DNA from: Candidatus Kryptoniota bacterium | GTDB taxonomy: Bacteria; Bacteroidota; Ignavibacteria; Kryptoniales; JAKASW01 | Direction of reading: 5' to 3' | Assembly (NCBI GenBank): GCA_024641705.1 | Contig: JAHECO010000004.1 | Location: 1 to 64,000 of the forward strand | Length of the DNA stretch: 64,000 nucleotides | In this document: positions 7,756 through 16,474 of the stretch, piece by piece | Numbering within the stretch: the stretch's first letter is position 1 | Layout: every line of letters begins with the position of its first letter | Made by a program: the position numbers and the translations under genes | Notes under the pieces: model-generated | The model's input: only the letters and a program-made list of their open reading frames with translations | What the model was told of the DNA's origin: nothing | Database searches by the model: none

Positions 7756-10614
7756 ATGAGACTTCTTCGTTTATTCGGGATACTGGTCGCGCTGGCGTTT
7801 GCTTTCAACCCGCCGCTTCTCCCCGGGCAGGAGAAAGGAACGATAAGCGGGAAGGTGACCGATGCGGCGACTAACGAAGGGCTTGTCGGGGTGAACGTTT
7901 TGATTAAGGGGACTTATTATGGTGCCACAACCGACCTCGACGGGAATTTCGAGATCAAGAATGTGAGCCCGGGTACGTACACGCTTTCCTTCAGACTGCT
8001 GGGATATAAGGTTGTCGAACAGACCGGCTTCGAGGTCACCGCCGGCAGCACAGCCGTTGTAAACATGAAGCTTCAGGAGACTGCACTGTCGCTCGGCCAG
8101 GAAGTCGTTGTGGTGGGCGAGAAGCCGATGATGGACGTTGCCGAAACGCAGAGCGTGAAGACGATCAGTTCCGAAGATATTCGAAGGGCAGCGGTGGAGA
8201 ACGTCAAGGACGTTGTAGCGCAGCAGGTCGGTGTGGTTGCCTCCGATAATGAAATCCATATCCGCGGCGGAAGGTCGTACGAAAACTCATACCTGCTCGA
8301 CGGGATCTCGATACAGGACCCGCTTGCCGGAACGGGTTTCGGCTTGCAGCTGAGCTCGAATTCGTTAAGCGAGATGGAAGTGATCACCGGCGGCTACAAC
8401 GCCGAGTACGGCCAGGCCACGAGCGGCATCGTGAACGTTAAGACGAAGGACGGGACGTCGAAGTACGATCTCTACGTCCAGTACAAAACCGATCACTGGG
8501 GACTGAACAGCAACTCCATCTCGAATTTCAATTCGGACGATTACGAGGCGAACGTCAGCGGTCCTGAGCCCATAACGAAATTCCTCCTTCCAGCCGTCGG
8601 GCTGAAGATACCCGGCGAGATAACACTTTTCGGCAGTTTCGCGGCCGGTTTCACTGACGGCCACGTCCGGTGGGCGGATCGCTACGAGGGCGGGCAGCTC
8701 ATTCAGTTCAAGATCAACACGCCGCCGCGTCTGAACTCCTCAATATTTTACGGGACGAGGTTCACTCCCCGGTTGAACAACAACTGGTACGGACTCGGCA
8801 AAGTCACATATAAGCCGACGCAGACGTTGAAGATTGCGTACTCATACAACCAGAGCGTGACCATCAACCAGAATTCCCAGTCGCTTCAGACGAATCTCGA
8901 ATACGTCGAGCCCAACCCGGGCTATCAATACCAGTTTCAGGATCTCCTCGGCAGCGCGGACGTCTACACGCATAACAGCATCGTCAACACGCTGAGTATA
9001 ACCCAGACACTGAGTGCGAAAACTTTCTACGATCTCAAGATCGCTCACTTCTTCACTCAGCTCCGCGCCGACGCCAACGGGCTCTACTGGACACAGTACC
9101 AGGAGCCGATCGACGTCGTCTCGCTGCCTCCTCAATATTACAATACCGGCAGCGACACAATCGGAATAATCCCCGGCGACGGCTTCTACGACTTCGGGAA
9201 CGCCGATACATGGCACGACCATTACTTCATCAACAACGAGATAAAGTTCGACATCACGAGCAACTTCACGGAGAAGAACAGGTTCAAAGCCGGTTTCGAC
9301 ATGAACTTCCAGGAGATGCAGCTCATAGACATATATGAGCCGTGGGTTGGAGTGATGGGGTTGAACAACGACATCTACAAAGTATACCCCGCGATGGGTT
9401 CGGCATACTCCCAGGAGACGATAACGACGAACGGCATGATACTGAATTTCGGCCTGCGTTTCGATTACTGGTTTCCGGGCAAGTATGTGGACGATGCCGT
9501 GAAGAACCCGGCGGTAGTTACGATCCCTCAGGGCGTGCGCGACAAGTACTATCAGGACACCTATGATTTCTTCGGCAGAAGATGGAAGGGGAGAATCAGC
9601 CCGCGCCTCGGCGTCTCGCACCCGGTCTCCGACAACCAGACGCTCTTCCTGAACTATGGTCATTTCTCCAAGTGGCCTCGTCCGCAGTTCGTCTACGCGA
9701 AACTCAGCCCGAGCAATGCGAGGTCCACGTTCCAGACGTTCGGCAATCCCGACCTCAACCCGGAAACGACCGTCAGTTACGAACTCGGCCTCCGCAACCA
9801 GTTCACCAACGACGATGTCCTGACGGTCACCGCCTATTACAAAGACATCTTCGACTATGTTCAGACGAAACAGGTTCAGATCTCTGCAGCGGGTCTGATC
9901 GGGCAGAACTTCACGACGTACGTCAATTCGGACTATGCCAGGGCACGCGGTATCGAAGTAGAGTACCGCAAGAGAATCGGGAACTGGTTCACCGGAACCA
10001 TAAGCGGCTCGTACTCCGTCGTGACGGGGAAATCGAGCTCTGCGGACGAGGGGCTGCTCGTCGTACGCGGCGATATGTTCGAAGTCATCAACGAGACCTA
10101 TCTAAACTGGGATCGCTCCGTGCAGCTCTCCGCCAACGTCTCCGTGTACAACAACAAAGGAAACGGCATCTTCGGGTTCGGCCGCGGTATCCTCGACGAT
10201 TTCCAGACTTACTGCAGGATATTCTTTGAGTCGGGAAAGAGATACACGCCGTATTACTTCACAGGTACGTACGCGGCGAACGGCCGCCCGCTCTATGCCC
10301 CTGATAACCAGAACCCCTACAGCAAGATAGGCTCGAACTGGTTCTGGGTCGACCTCAACGTCGAGAAGTATTTCAGTCTCGCCGGCATCGACTTCACGCT
10401 TCTTGTGGAAGTGAAAAACCTGTTCAACAACCTGAACGCGGCAATAATCGACCCGGTGACCGGGGATGCATATGTGCTGGGAGCCCCGGTGCCGTCTTCA
10501 TGGAACGACCCGTACTATCCCGAGCTCAACGCTCCGATCGACCCGTTCCCATTCAACACGGCGCGCTACCTGCCGTACCGGAACATCAAAATAGGCGTGG
10601 CGGTGAAGCTGTGA
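7756..10614 (+). CDS. TonB-dependent receptor with carboxypeptidase-regulatory-like N-terminal domain
   Basis: The 952-residue protein has a signal peptide ending near LLPGQ, a carboxypeptidase-D regulatory-like domain (about residues 30-110; GKVTDAATNEGLVGVNVLIKGT, DLDGNFEIKNVSPGTY), a plug domain (about 135-245; DVVAQQVGVVASDNEIHIRGGRS, YLLDGISIQDP, GGYNAEYGQATSGIVNV) and a beta-barrel to the C-terminus. Such receptors import substrates across the outer membrane using proton-motive force passed on by TonB. The substrate is not evident. ATG at 7756 is chosen because it opens the signal peptide; the open frame extends to 7402 but only antiparallel to real coding sequence of the preceding gene. 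Its stop overlaps the next ATG by one base (TGATG). Confidence 0.92.
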   Translation: MRLLRLFGILVALAFAFNPPLLPGQEKGTISGKVTDAATNEGLVGVNVLIKGTYYGATTDLDGNFEIKNVSPGTYTLSFRLLGYKVVEQTGFEVTAGSTAVVNMKLQETALSLGQEVVVVGEKPMMDVAETQSVKTISSEDIRRAAVENVKDVVAQQVGVVASDNEIHIRGGRSYENSYLLDGISIQDPLAGTGFGLQLSSNSLSEMEVITGGYNAEYGQATSGIVNVKTKDGTSKYDLYVQYKTDHWGLNSNSISNFNSDDYEANVSGPEPITKFLLPAVGLKIPGEITLFGSFAAGFTDGHVRWADRYEGGQLIQFKINTPPRLNSSIFYGTRFTPRLNNNWYGLGKVTYKPTQTLKIAYSYNQSVTINQNSQSLQTNLEYVEPNPGYQYQFQDLLGSADVYTHNSIVNTLSITQTLSAKTFYDLKIAHFFTQLRADANGLYWTQYQEPIDVVSLPPQYYNTGSDTIGIIPGDGFYDFGNADTWHDHYFINNEIKFDITSNFTEKNRFKAGFDMNFQEMQLIDIYEPWVGVMGLNNDIYKVYPAMGSAYSQETITTNGMILNFGLRFDYWFPGKYVDDAVKNPAVVTIPQGVRDKYYQDTYDFFGRRWKGRISPRLGVSHPVSDNQTLFLNYGHFSKWPRPQFVYAKLSPSNARSTFQTFGNPDLNPETTVSYELGLRNQFTNDDVLTVTAYYKDIFDYVQTKQVQISAAGLIGQNFTTYVNSDYARARGIEVEYRKRIGNWFTGTISGSYSVVTGKSSSADEGLLVVRGDMFEVINETYLNWDRSVQLSANVSVYNNKGNGIFGFGRGILDDFQTYCRIFFESGKRYTPYYFTGTYAANGRPLYAPDNQNPYSKIGSNWFWVDLNVEKYFSLAGIDFTLLVEVKNLFNNLNAAIIDPVTGDAYVLGAPVPSSWNDPYYPELNAPIDPFPFNTARYLPYRNIKIGVAVKL

Positions 10615-11081
10615 TGAAAAGTCAAAAGGCAAAGGTCAAAAGTCAAAACTACAGGGCAAAAGTCAAAAACAAAATAGAGCGAGTCTCTGAGGACGGCAAT
10701 TTCAACTATCCGTCCAAGGCAGGCCCACGAGTGGACCTGAGGGAGAGGGCGTACAAATTTTCAGTCGACATCGTGAGATTCGTTTCCGAGAACAATAAGG
10801 AACGTATCTTCAATCCCATATTCGACCAGCTTCTGCGATCAGCGACTTCGGTCGGTGCAAATCTTGTCGAAGCCAGAGCCTCCAGTTCCAGGCGAGAATT
10901 CGTGAAGTTTTATGAGATTTCCCTAAAATCTGCGAACGAGACAAAATATTGGCTGCGTCTGATCAAGGATGCCCTGACCGTCCAGGAGAAGAGGGTGAAT
11001 GACCTTATGAATGAGGCGGTTGAACTTTCAAACATTATCGCCTCCTGCATCATATCACTCAAGAAGAAACGGGAGTTTTGA
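10614..11081 (+). CDS. Four-helix-bundle protein (23S rRNA intervening-sequence protein family)
   Basis: Residues from about 45 on (DLRERAYKFSVDIVRFVSE, LLRSATSVGANLVEARASSSRREFVKFYEISLKSANETKYWL) match the four-helix-bundle family first seen inside 23S rRNA intervening sequences, whose molecular role is unknown. The first 25 codons are built from copies of the word GTCAAAA and resemble intergenic repeat more than protein, so translation may start later. The ATG overlaps the stop of the TonB receptor by one base. An 11-bp perfect inverted repeat (10637-10647 and 11134-11144) brackets the gene and a 25-bp palindrome follows, so it looks inserted between the receptor and the PorV-like gene. Confidence 0.85.
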   Translation: MKSQKAKVKSQNYRAKVKNKIERVSEDGNFNYPSKAGPRVDLRERAYKFSVDIVRFVSENNKERIFNPIFDQLLRSATSVGANLVEARASSSRREFVKFYEISLKSANETKYWLRLIKDALTVQEKRVNDLMNEAVELSNIIASCIISLKKKREF

Positions 11082-11109
11082 ATTATGACTTTTATTTTTG
11101 ACGCTTGAG

Positions 11110-11134
11110 TTCCTGACCTGTCGTCAGGACAGGT
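11110..11134. repeat. 25-bp dispersed palindromic repeat, copy 1
   Basis: This 25-base unit, which contains ACCTGTC and GACAGGT as inverted arms and CCTGAC/GTCAGG as an interleaved second pair, occurs identically at 15956-15980. Both copies lie between genes and both are flanked by short AT-rich words in inverted orientation. Confidence 0.8.
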
Positions 11135-11155
11135 TTGACTTTTGAAATGCTTGAC

Positions 11156-12136
11156 ATGAAAAAGACAACCATAATATTCGCCATCATATTCTGGGCGGCC
11201 ATCTCCGTCCGCGCCCAACTCCTGCCCGTGCTCGGCGCGCAGAGGGCGGGGATAACGACCGCCGAATTTCTGAAAATTGGCGTTGGCGCGCGGGCGAACG
11301 CGATGGCCGAGAGTTTTGCCGCGGTCGGCGATGATGCGTTCTCGCTGTTCTACAACCCAGCGGGCATTACACAGTTCGATAAGGACGAGATTGCCATCTC
11401 GCATTCGACGTGGTTCATCGGACTTCAGCACGATTTCCTGGGCGCGGTCTACCATCTGGACAAACAGAACAGTGTCGGGATTTCCGCTATCTCGCTGCAA
11501 TCGGACGACATGCCGGTTACGACGGAATATGCGCCGACCGGGACCGGAGCCTACTTCAAGTACAGCGACCTCGCAGTCGCGGCAACTTACGCCAGGAAAA
11601 TGACCAACCAGTTCAGCTTCGGCCTGAGTGTGAGGTACATTTACGAGACACTCGGCGAAGTGAAGATGAACGGCCTTCTGATCGACCTCGGAACGTTCTA
11701 CTGGACCGGCCTCGGCACAACGAGGTTTGCCGTCGCCGTGAGCAACTTCGGCGGCCAGCTTACCCCTGCAGGGAGCGTGGAACTCGTCGACGGCACAACG
11801 GTATCGAAATTCCAGAGCTTCTCTCCGCCGACGATCTTCCGGATAGGGTTCGCATTCGAACCGTACCAGGACGAGGCAAACAAAGTCACCGCGTCGGCGC
11901 AGCTCAACCATCCTGCCGACAATTCGGAGAACGTGTCTCTCGGTGCGGAGTATTCCTTCAGGCAGTCATTCTTCCTGCGGGGCGGGTACAGGATCAACGT
12001 CGACGAGCAAAAGTTTTCGGTTGGAGCCGGCGTGAGGGTCGACGCGAAATTCGCGGCCATCAGCTTCGATTACGCGTTCACGCCGTATGAGCGCCTCGGA
12101 GACGTCCACAGATTTTCACTAAACCTTGGCTTCTGA
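11156..12136 (+). CDS. PorV/PorQ-family outer-membrane protein
   Basis: After a signal peptide (MKKTTIIFAIIFWAAISVRAQ), the protein reads 'AEFLKIGVGARANAMAESFAAVGDDAFSLFYNPAGI', the hallmark opening of the PorV/PorQ (UPF0164) family. The rest is a series of amphipathic strands ending in Phe (RFSLNLGF), as expected for a FadL-like barrel of about 14 strands. PorV proteins carry T9SS cargo or serve as outer-membrane partners; other homologues are of unknown role. Starts at TTG 11135, ATG 11147 and ATG 11156 are all in frame. I chose 11156 because it gives the best signal peptide and lies outside the repeat. The next lipoprotein starts one base after its stop. Confidence 0.88.
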   Translation: MKKTTIIFAIIFWAAISVRAQLLPVLGAQRAGITTAEFLKIGVGARANAMAESFAAVGDDAFSLFYNPAGITQFDKDEIAISHSTWFIGLQHDFLGAVYHLDKQNSVGISAISLQSDDMPVTTEYAPTGTGAYFKYSDLAVAATYARKMTNQFSFGLSVRYIYETLGEVKMNGLLIDLGTFYWTGLGTTRFAVAVSNFGGQLTPAGSVELVDGTTVSKFQSFSPPTIFRIGFAFEPYQDEANKVTASAQLNHPADNSENVSLGAEYSFRQSFFLRGGYRINVDEQKFSVGAGVRVDAKFAAISFDYAFTPYERLGDVHRFSLNLGF

Positions 12137-12137
12137 G

Positions 12138-13295
12138 ATGAGAACGGGATTATTCATAGCCGCCGTCGCGCTCCTCCTTTCGGCATGCAATGAGAAAGCG
12201 CATGTAGTCAACCCAGCCAGTCTACCGCTGGATTCGACGACGACGGTGTTCGGGGACACGAGCTACATCCAGATGCAGCCGATCTGGACCGGGTTCTACG
12301 GTCCCAAGGATATAAAGATCGGGTTCGACTACATACTCTACATCACTGAGCCGGACAGCAACAGGATAGTGATGGTGAACCTTGCGGGGAGCATGCTCGG
12401 CTATTCGCAATACGTCAAGCATCCGATTTCCATCGCCCAGGACAGAAGGTTCAATCTCATCATCGCGTGCGAATTCGACACCACAGTCGGGAGCCAGACC
12501 GTGACAGTCGCGGCGATCGCGAAGATACGGCTCTTCGATTACCAGCACGAAATTGCCAGTGCACCTGTTGAAATCGTGACGCATGAAAGTCCTCAGAGGC
12601 AGATAGTCAGAGACGGCGCCGGCAATCTCGTTTCCGGGAGGGTGTACACCGGCGTAGCCGTGCTCCCGAACAACAGCTATTACGTGACGCGTTCCGGGAA
12701 TCAGAACTCGAGCCCCGTAGACCCGGACAACATGATCCTGCACTTCGACAAAAACGACAAGAGGTATTCGAGCGACCTGATAGATCTTGTGCCAAGTCCA
12801 ATCAACCTGACGCCGACCGGGACCGGGCTCGTCGCGATAAACCGGCTCAGCAATATTACGACTTTCAACACGAGACAGTTCGGATCTGATTTTATCGTCA
12901 CGCAGACAGATCCCGAAAATGCCTACAAGGTGAAGTGGTTCACGTTTAGTCCAGGCACCGAGCTGAAGGCACCGGAGTGGGTATCGAAATTCAGTCTCGA
13001 CCCCGCACAGTACTCGCCGCCCGTGCTGCCGGACATTATCAGCAACATTTTCGTAGCGCCGCAGGCGATTGCCATCGATGACAGGAGCAACATATACGTC
13101 ATCGACAGCGGGCTCGACAGCCTGATGAAATTCGATCTGAAAGGGAGACTCCTGCGTGAGTCTTTCGGCCCGGCGAAGTCACGCAACTCTCTTCTCAATC
13201 CGTCCGGCGTCACCTTCTTCGACAAGACGCTTTACATCAGCGACACGGGACACGACAGGATTTTGCGTTACAGGCTTTCGACCGACTTACGATGA
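12138..13295 (+). CDS. NHL-repeat-like lipoprotein
   Basis: The product opens MRTGLFIAAVALLLSACNEK, a lipoprotein signal with lipobox LSAC. The body has repeated stretches 'GPKDIKIGFDYILYITEPDSNRIVMVNLAG' and 'PQAIAIDDRSNIYVIDSGLDSLMKFDLKGRLL', 'NPSGVTFFDKTLYISDTGHDRILRY', which are the strand pattern of NHL-type beta-propellers. Its start lies one base after the stop of the PorV-like gene, so translation is likely coupled. A TonB receptor, PorV-like protein and NHL lipoprotein in a row suggest one envelope complex, which is an inference from order only. Confidence 0.85.
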   Translation: MRTGLFIAAVALLLSACNEKAHVVNPASLPLDSTTTVFGDTSYIQMQPIWTGFYGPKDIKIGFDYILYITEPDSNRIVMVNLAGSMLGYSQYVKHPISIAQDRRFNLIIACEFDTTVGSQTVTVAAIAKIRLFDYQHEIASAPVEIVTHESPQRQIVRDGAGNLVSGRVYTGVAVLPNNSYYVTRSGNQNSSPVDPDNMILHFDKNDKRYSSDLIDLVPSPINLTPTGTGLVAINRLSNITTFNTRQFGSDFIVTQTDPENAYKVKWFTFSPGTELKAPEWVSKFSLDPAQYSPPVLPDIISNIFVAPQAIAIDDRSNIYVIDSGLDSLMKFDLKGRLLRESFGPAKSRNSLLNPSGVTFFDKTLYISDTGHDRILRYRLSTDLR

Positions 13296-13334
13296 ACGGT
13301 CGTTTTGTCAACAACTAATAAAGGAGGGACAAGC

Positions 13335-13658
13335 ATGAAGAACCATCTCTCCAGGGCAATACTCTTGGTCTCGACGGTGTTTCTGCTGTCGGGCTGCGCG
13401 GCTTACGCGGTCGCCCCGGTGACGGGCTTCGTTTATTCCGACACGAAGTTCGGCATCAACGCGACGAGCAATCAGGGGGCTTCGAAGGTCGGGGAAGCTT
13501 ACTCCGAATCGTACCTCGGATTCGTTGCGGTCGGTGACGCAAGCATTCAGGCCGCGATGAAAAACGGAGGAATAACCAAAGTTCAGCACGTTGACTACCA
13601 TTCATACAGCATTCTCGGTCTATACGCGAAGTTCACCGTGACGGTGTACGGGGAATAG
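13335..13658 (+). CDS. TRL-like family small lipoprotein
   Basis: The 107-residue product has a lipoprotein signal (lipobox LSGC, Cys near residue 18). Its C-terminal half reads 'SYLGFVAVGDASIQAAMKNGGITKVQHVDYH' and ends 'YAKFTVTVYGE', which closely fits the TRL-like family of small lipoproteins of unknown role found in many proteobacteria and spirochaetes. AAGGAGG at 13321-13327 sits seven bases before the ATG, the best ribosome site in this cluster, so the protein may be abundant. It ends the envelope cluster; a GC-rich hairpin follows. Confidence 0.88.
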   Translation: MKNHLSRAILLVSTVFLLSGCAAYAVAPVTGFVYSDTKFGINATSNQGASKVGEAYSESYLGFVAVGDASIQAAMKNGGITKVQHVDYHSYSILGLYAKFTVTVYGE

Positions 13659-13744
13659 AGCTATCTTCGGCTGCCGCGCCCCGGCGGCAGATCCGGCAAA
13701 GATACCGGTTCGATTAGCAGCAAAAGCATCGGGGCATGAATTGG

Positions 13745-13765
13745 CCGCCGCCGTAAGGGCGGCGG
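13745..13765 (+). terminator. GC-rich hairpin at the end of the envelope cluster
   Basis: CCGCCGCC (13745-13752) pairs exactly with GGCGGCGG (13758-13765) around a five-base loop. It is followed at some distance by GTTTTA rather than a full T tract, so its role as an intrinsic terminator is only probable. Confidence 0.4.
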
Positions 13766-13797
13766 ACGCGTTTTAGGCGCGTACGCCTCATGCTTTC

Positions 13798-13826
13798 TTG
13801 TACTCCAATCGGAGCGTTTTTATATT
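13798..13826 (+). promoter_or_regulatory. Sigma-70-like promoter of the NlpC/P60 gene
   Basis: TTGTAC (13798-13803) and TATATT (13821-13826) are spaced by 17 bases, and the ATG at 13845 follows after 18 bases, giving a very short leader. Confidence 0.45.
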
Positions 13827-13844
13827 GTCACAGCAACTTCGCCG

Positions 13845-14495
13845 ATGAACAAAACTTACAGACTCCTGATTTCATTCTGTGCCCTGTCGTGCCTCCTCGT
13901 AATGGGCTGTGCCGGGTCGTCTCCACGGTTCAGTTCAGGAAACAACGGCACTGTCAGCGATAGGCCGAGGTTTACCACCGACGAGACTCCGGAAGAGCTG
14001 AAGGTTGAGCAGAAGGAGCTCAAGGCGGAGGACGACCGCGCTATCAGCCCGGAAAGGCTGAGAGACGAAGTCAGCAGGATGCAGCAGCAGGCACCTGGCA
14101 GTACGAAGAGCAGGCTGATGCAGGCGGTCATGTCTTACATCGGTACTCCGTACAGGATCGGCGGAGTGGACCACTCGGGGATCGATTGTTCGGGATTCTC
14201 GATGGTGGTGTTCAACTCGGTCTTCAACATAGAGCTGCCGCATTCTGCCCTGCAGCAATCATCACTCGGGAGCAGGGTTTCCCAGGATCGCCTCCGGGCC
14301 GGGGATCTTGTCTTCTTCAAGACTGTGGGAAGACGAATCAGCCACGTCGGCATTTATCTCGGCGATGACCTCTTCGCACACGCGAGCGTTTCACATGGTG
14401 TGACGATCTCGTCGCTGGAAAGCACTTATTACAAGCGCCGGTACGCAGGCGCCAGAAAAATAACCTCAACGGACATTTCAGATGGCACTCAATAG
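13845..14495 (+). CDS. NlpC/P60 family cell-wall peptidase, lipoprotein
   Basis: A lipoprotein signal ends at Cys22 (VMGC). A polar linker (about residues 25-85) precedes an NlpC/P60 domain from about residue 88. The catalytic Cys115 is in DHSGIDCSGFS, His167 in ISHVGIYLGDD and the third polar residue is His179 in FAHAS. Enzymes of this type cut the gamma-D-Glu to meso-diaminopimelate bond of peptidoglycan stem peptides and work in growth or recycling, here probably from the inner face of the outer membrane. All catalytic residues are present. The gene overlaps the next one by 14 bases. Confidence 0.9.
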   Translation: MNKTYRLLISFCALSCLLVMGCAGSSPRFSSGNNGTVSDRPRFTTDETPEELKVEQKELKAEDDRAISPERLRDEVSRMQQQAPGSTKSRLMQAVMSYIGTPYRIGGVDHSGIDCSGFSMVVFNSVFNIELPHSALQQSSLGSRVSQDRLRAGDLVFFKTVGRRISHVGIYLGDDLFAHASVSHGVTISSLESTYYKRRYAGARKITSTDISDGTQ

Positions 14496-15933
14496 TCTCA
14501 ACGAATTCATTCAATTGCTCAAGAAGAAGCACGAGCTGAAGGTGATCGAAACCGAAGTCGACGCGAAGCTCGAGATAACGGAAATCGTGGACCGCGTCGT
14601 CAAATCGGGCGGTCCGGCGCTCCTCTTCACAAATGTCAAGGGGAGCAAGATCCCGCTGGCGATAAACCTCTTCGGTACCCGGCAGAGAATGGCGTGGGCT
14701 CTCGGAGTCGAAGACCTCGGTGAGATCGGGGACAGGCTCGCGGAAATGATGAACCTGAAGGTCCCCGAGTCGCTCCTCGGCAAGATGGCGATGATGCCGA
14801 AGCTAATGGAGATGGCGAAGTTTCCGCCGAAGGTCGTCAAGAAAGCCCCCTGCCAGGAAGTGGTTACCGTGGAGAAGGACGTCGACCTGTACAAGTTCCC
14901 GGTCACCACGTCGTGGCCGCAGGACGGCGGGCCCTATGTGCTCTTCGGACAGGTCGTGACGAAGGACCCGGACACAGGCATTCGTAACATGGGTCTCTAC
15001 CGCCTGCAGGTGCTCGACAAAAACACAACCGCTATGCACTGGCAGAGGCACAAGGGAGGCGCGGCGCATTTCAGGAGGGCGAAGGAGAAGGGGATGAAGC
15101 GGCTCGAGGTTGCCGTCGTAGTCGGGTCCGACCCGGCCACCATGTACAGCACAAGCGCGCCGCTTCCCGAAAGCATCGAAGAGTACCTCTTCTCGGGCTT
15201 CCTCAGGAAAGAGCCGGTCGAACTTGTGAAATGCAAGACGGTCGACCTCGAGGTTCCTGCCGAGTCAGAGATCGTGCTGGAGGGCTATGTCGACACGGAA
15301 GAGGAGCTCCGGCTCGAAGGACCGTTCGGCGATCATACGGGGTTTTATTCTCTTGCGGACTACTACCCGGCATTTCACGTTACGGCGATCACGACACGCA
15401 GGAAGCCGGTTTTCGTCTCCACGGTGGTAGGCCAGCCGATCATGGAAGACGACTGGATGGGCTACGCCACCGAGCGGATTTTCCTGCCGCTGGCAAAGCT
15501 TGTCATACCGGAAATTGTCGATTACCACATGCCGTTCGAGGGAATATTTCACAACCTCGTATTCGTGTCGATCGACAAACGCTACCCGGGACACGCGTTC
15601 AAGGTCATGAACGGGTTGTGGGGGATGGGGCAGATGATGTTCGCGAAGGTTATCGTCGTTGTCGATAAGGACGTGAATGTGCAGAACACCTCTGAAGCGT
15701 GGTGGTACGCTCTGAACAACATCGACCCGCAGCGCGACGTGATATTCACGAAAGGTCCCGCCGACGTCCTGGATCATTCGTCGCAGCACTTCAGTTTCGG
15801 GAGCAAGATGGGGATCGACGGCACGCGGAAGTGGCCGGACGAAGGTTTCACGAGGCCGTGGCCCGACAAGATCGTGATGTCAGACGAGATAAAGAAGCTC
15901 GTCGATTCGAAGTGGAAACTTTACGGACTTTAA
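14482..15933 (+). CDS. ubiD: UbiD-family prenylated-FMN-dependent decarboxylase
   Basis: The 483-residue sequence matches the UbiD family over its full length: 'GPALLFTNVKGSKIPLAINLFGT', 'DGGPYVLFGQVVTKDPDTGIRNMG', 'LYRLQVLDKNTTAMHWQRHKGGAAHF', the Glu-rich 'ELRLEGPFGDHTGFYS' and 'FVSIDKRYPGHAFKVMNGLWG'. These enzymes remove aromatic or acrylic carboxyl groups using prenylated FMN made by UbiX, and in quinone pathways act on polyprenyl-hydroxybenzoate or its menaquinone counterpart. The Arg and Glu residues of the active site appear conserved. No ubiX or other quinone gene is nearby, so the substrate (menaquinone precursor or another aromatic acid) is open. It overlaps the NlpC/P60 gene by 14 bases. 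Confidence 0.9.
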   Translation: MALNSLNEFIQLLKKKHELKVIETEVDAKLEITEIVDRVVKSGGPALLFTNVKGSKIPLAINLFGTRQRMAWALGVEDLGEIGDRLAEMMNLKVPESLLGKMAMMPKLMEMAKFPPKVVKKAPCQEVVTVEKDVDLYKFPVTTSWPQDGGPYVLFGQVVTKDPDTGIRNMGLYRLQVLDKNTTAMHWQRHKGGAAHFRRAKEKGMKRLEVAVVVGSDPATMYSTSAPLPESIEEYLFSGFLRKEPVELVKCKTVDLEVPAESEIVLEGYVDTEEELRLEGPFGDHTGFYSLADYYPAFHVTAITTRRKPVFVSTVVGQPIMEDDWMGYATERIFLPLAKLVIPEIVDYHMPFEGIFHNLVFVSIDKRYPGHAFKVMNGLWGMGQMMFAKVIVVVDKDVNVQNTSEAWWYALNNIDPQRDVIFTKGPADVLDHSSQHFSFGSKMGIDGTRKWPDEGFTRPWPDKIVMSDEIKKLVDSKWKLYGL

Positions 15934-15955
15934 GATGAGAATTCTAAATTATGAA

Positions 15956-15980
15956 TTCCTGACCTGTCGTCAGGACAGGT
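15956..15980. repeat. 25-bp dispersed palindromic repeat, copy 2
   Basis: Identical to the unit at 11110-11134. It is flanked by TCTAAATT on the left and CTAAATTTT on the right, and falls in the gap between the UbiD gene and the next lipoprotein. Confidence 0.8.
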
Positions 15981-16030
15981 CTAAATTTTCAATTACCGGT
16001 GTTAAAGGGAGCGGTGTTCTTTCGAAATCA

Positions 16031-16474
16031 ATGCTCCTGGTTGTGTTTTCCTTTTCTTTTCTGATCGCGTCATGTTCGAAGAAGCCGGCGGAGTTGTACG
16101 ACGGGGGGATGAAGTCGTTTGCTGCGAAGGACTACGCTAAAGCCCAGGAATATTTCGCCGATGGAATAAAGAAGGAGGGAAATATGCAGTTGTATGCCGG
16201 ATTCATCGCCGCGAATCTCGTAACGGGGAAATATCCTCAGGTTAACGATGCGTACAACAAGCTTACCGAAGCAATCCGATCCTCGCTTATCCAGCGCTAC
16301 GGCAAGAGGCTCATTGTTACCCTCGGAATCACGACGGAGCTTCCTCCTTACAATGTCAATGGCGGGAACCAGATTCCTCCCGATTTTCCCGGGATTGTCA
16401 TGCTCCAGGCGAAAGCCGACTATGAGGACTTCATAACCGTCGAGCAGCAAATCGACCGCATCGTGAAAGAATGA
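16031..16474 (+). CDS. Small lipoprotein with a TPR-like helical body, function unknown
   Basis: From the ATG at 16031 the product begins MLLVVFSFSFLIASCSKK, a short lipoprotein signal with lipobox IASC. The next 60 residues (ELYDGGMKSFAAKDYAKAQEYFADGIKKE, QLYAGFIAANLVTGKYPQVNDAY) have the spacing of one or two TPR helical hairpins. An open frame extends upstream to 15935, but it runs through the 25-bp repeat, so I do not include it. The evidence for the start is otherwise weak, since AAAGGGAG lies about 20 bases upstream. The stop overlaps the next ATG (ATGA). Confidence 0.7.
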   Translation: MLLVVFSFSFLIASCSKKPAELYDGGMKSFAAKDYAKAQEYFADGIKKEGNMQLYAGFIAANLVTGKYPQVNDAYNKLTEAIRSSLIQRYGKRLIVTLGITTELPPYNVNGGNQIPPDFPGIVMLQAKADYEDFITVEQQIDRIVKE

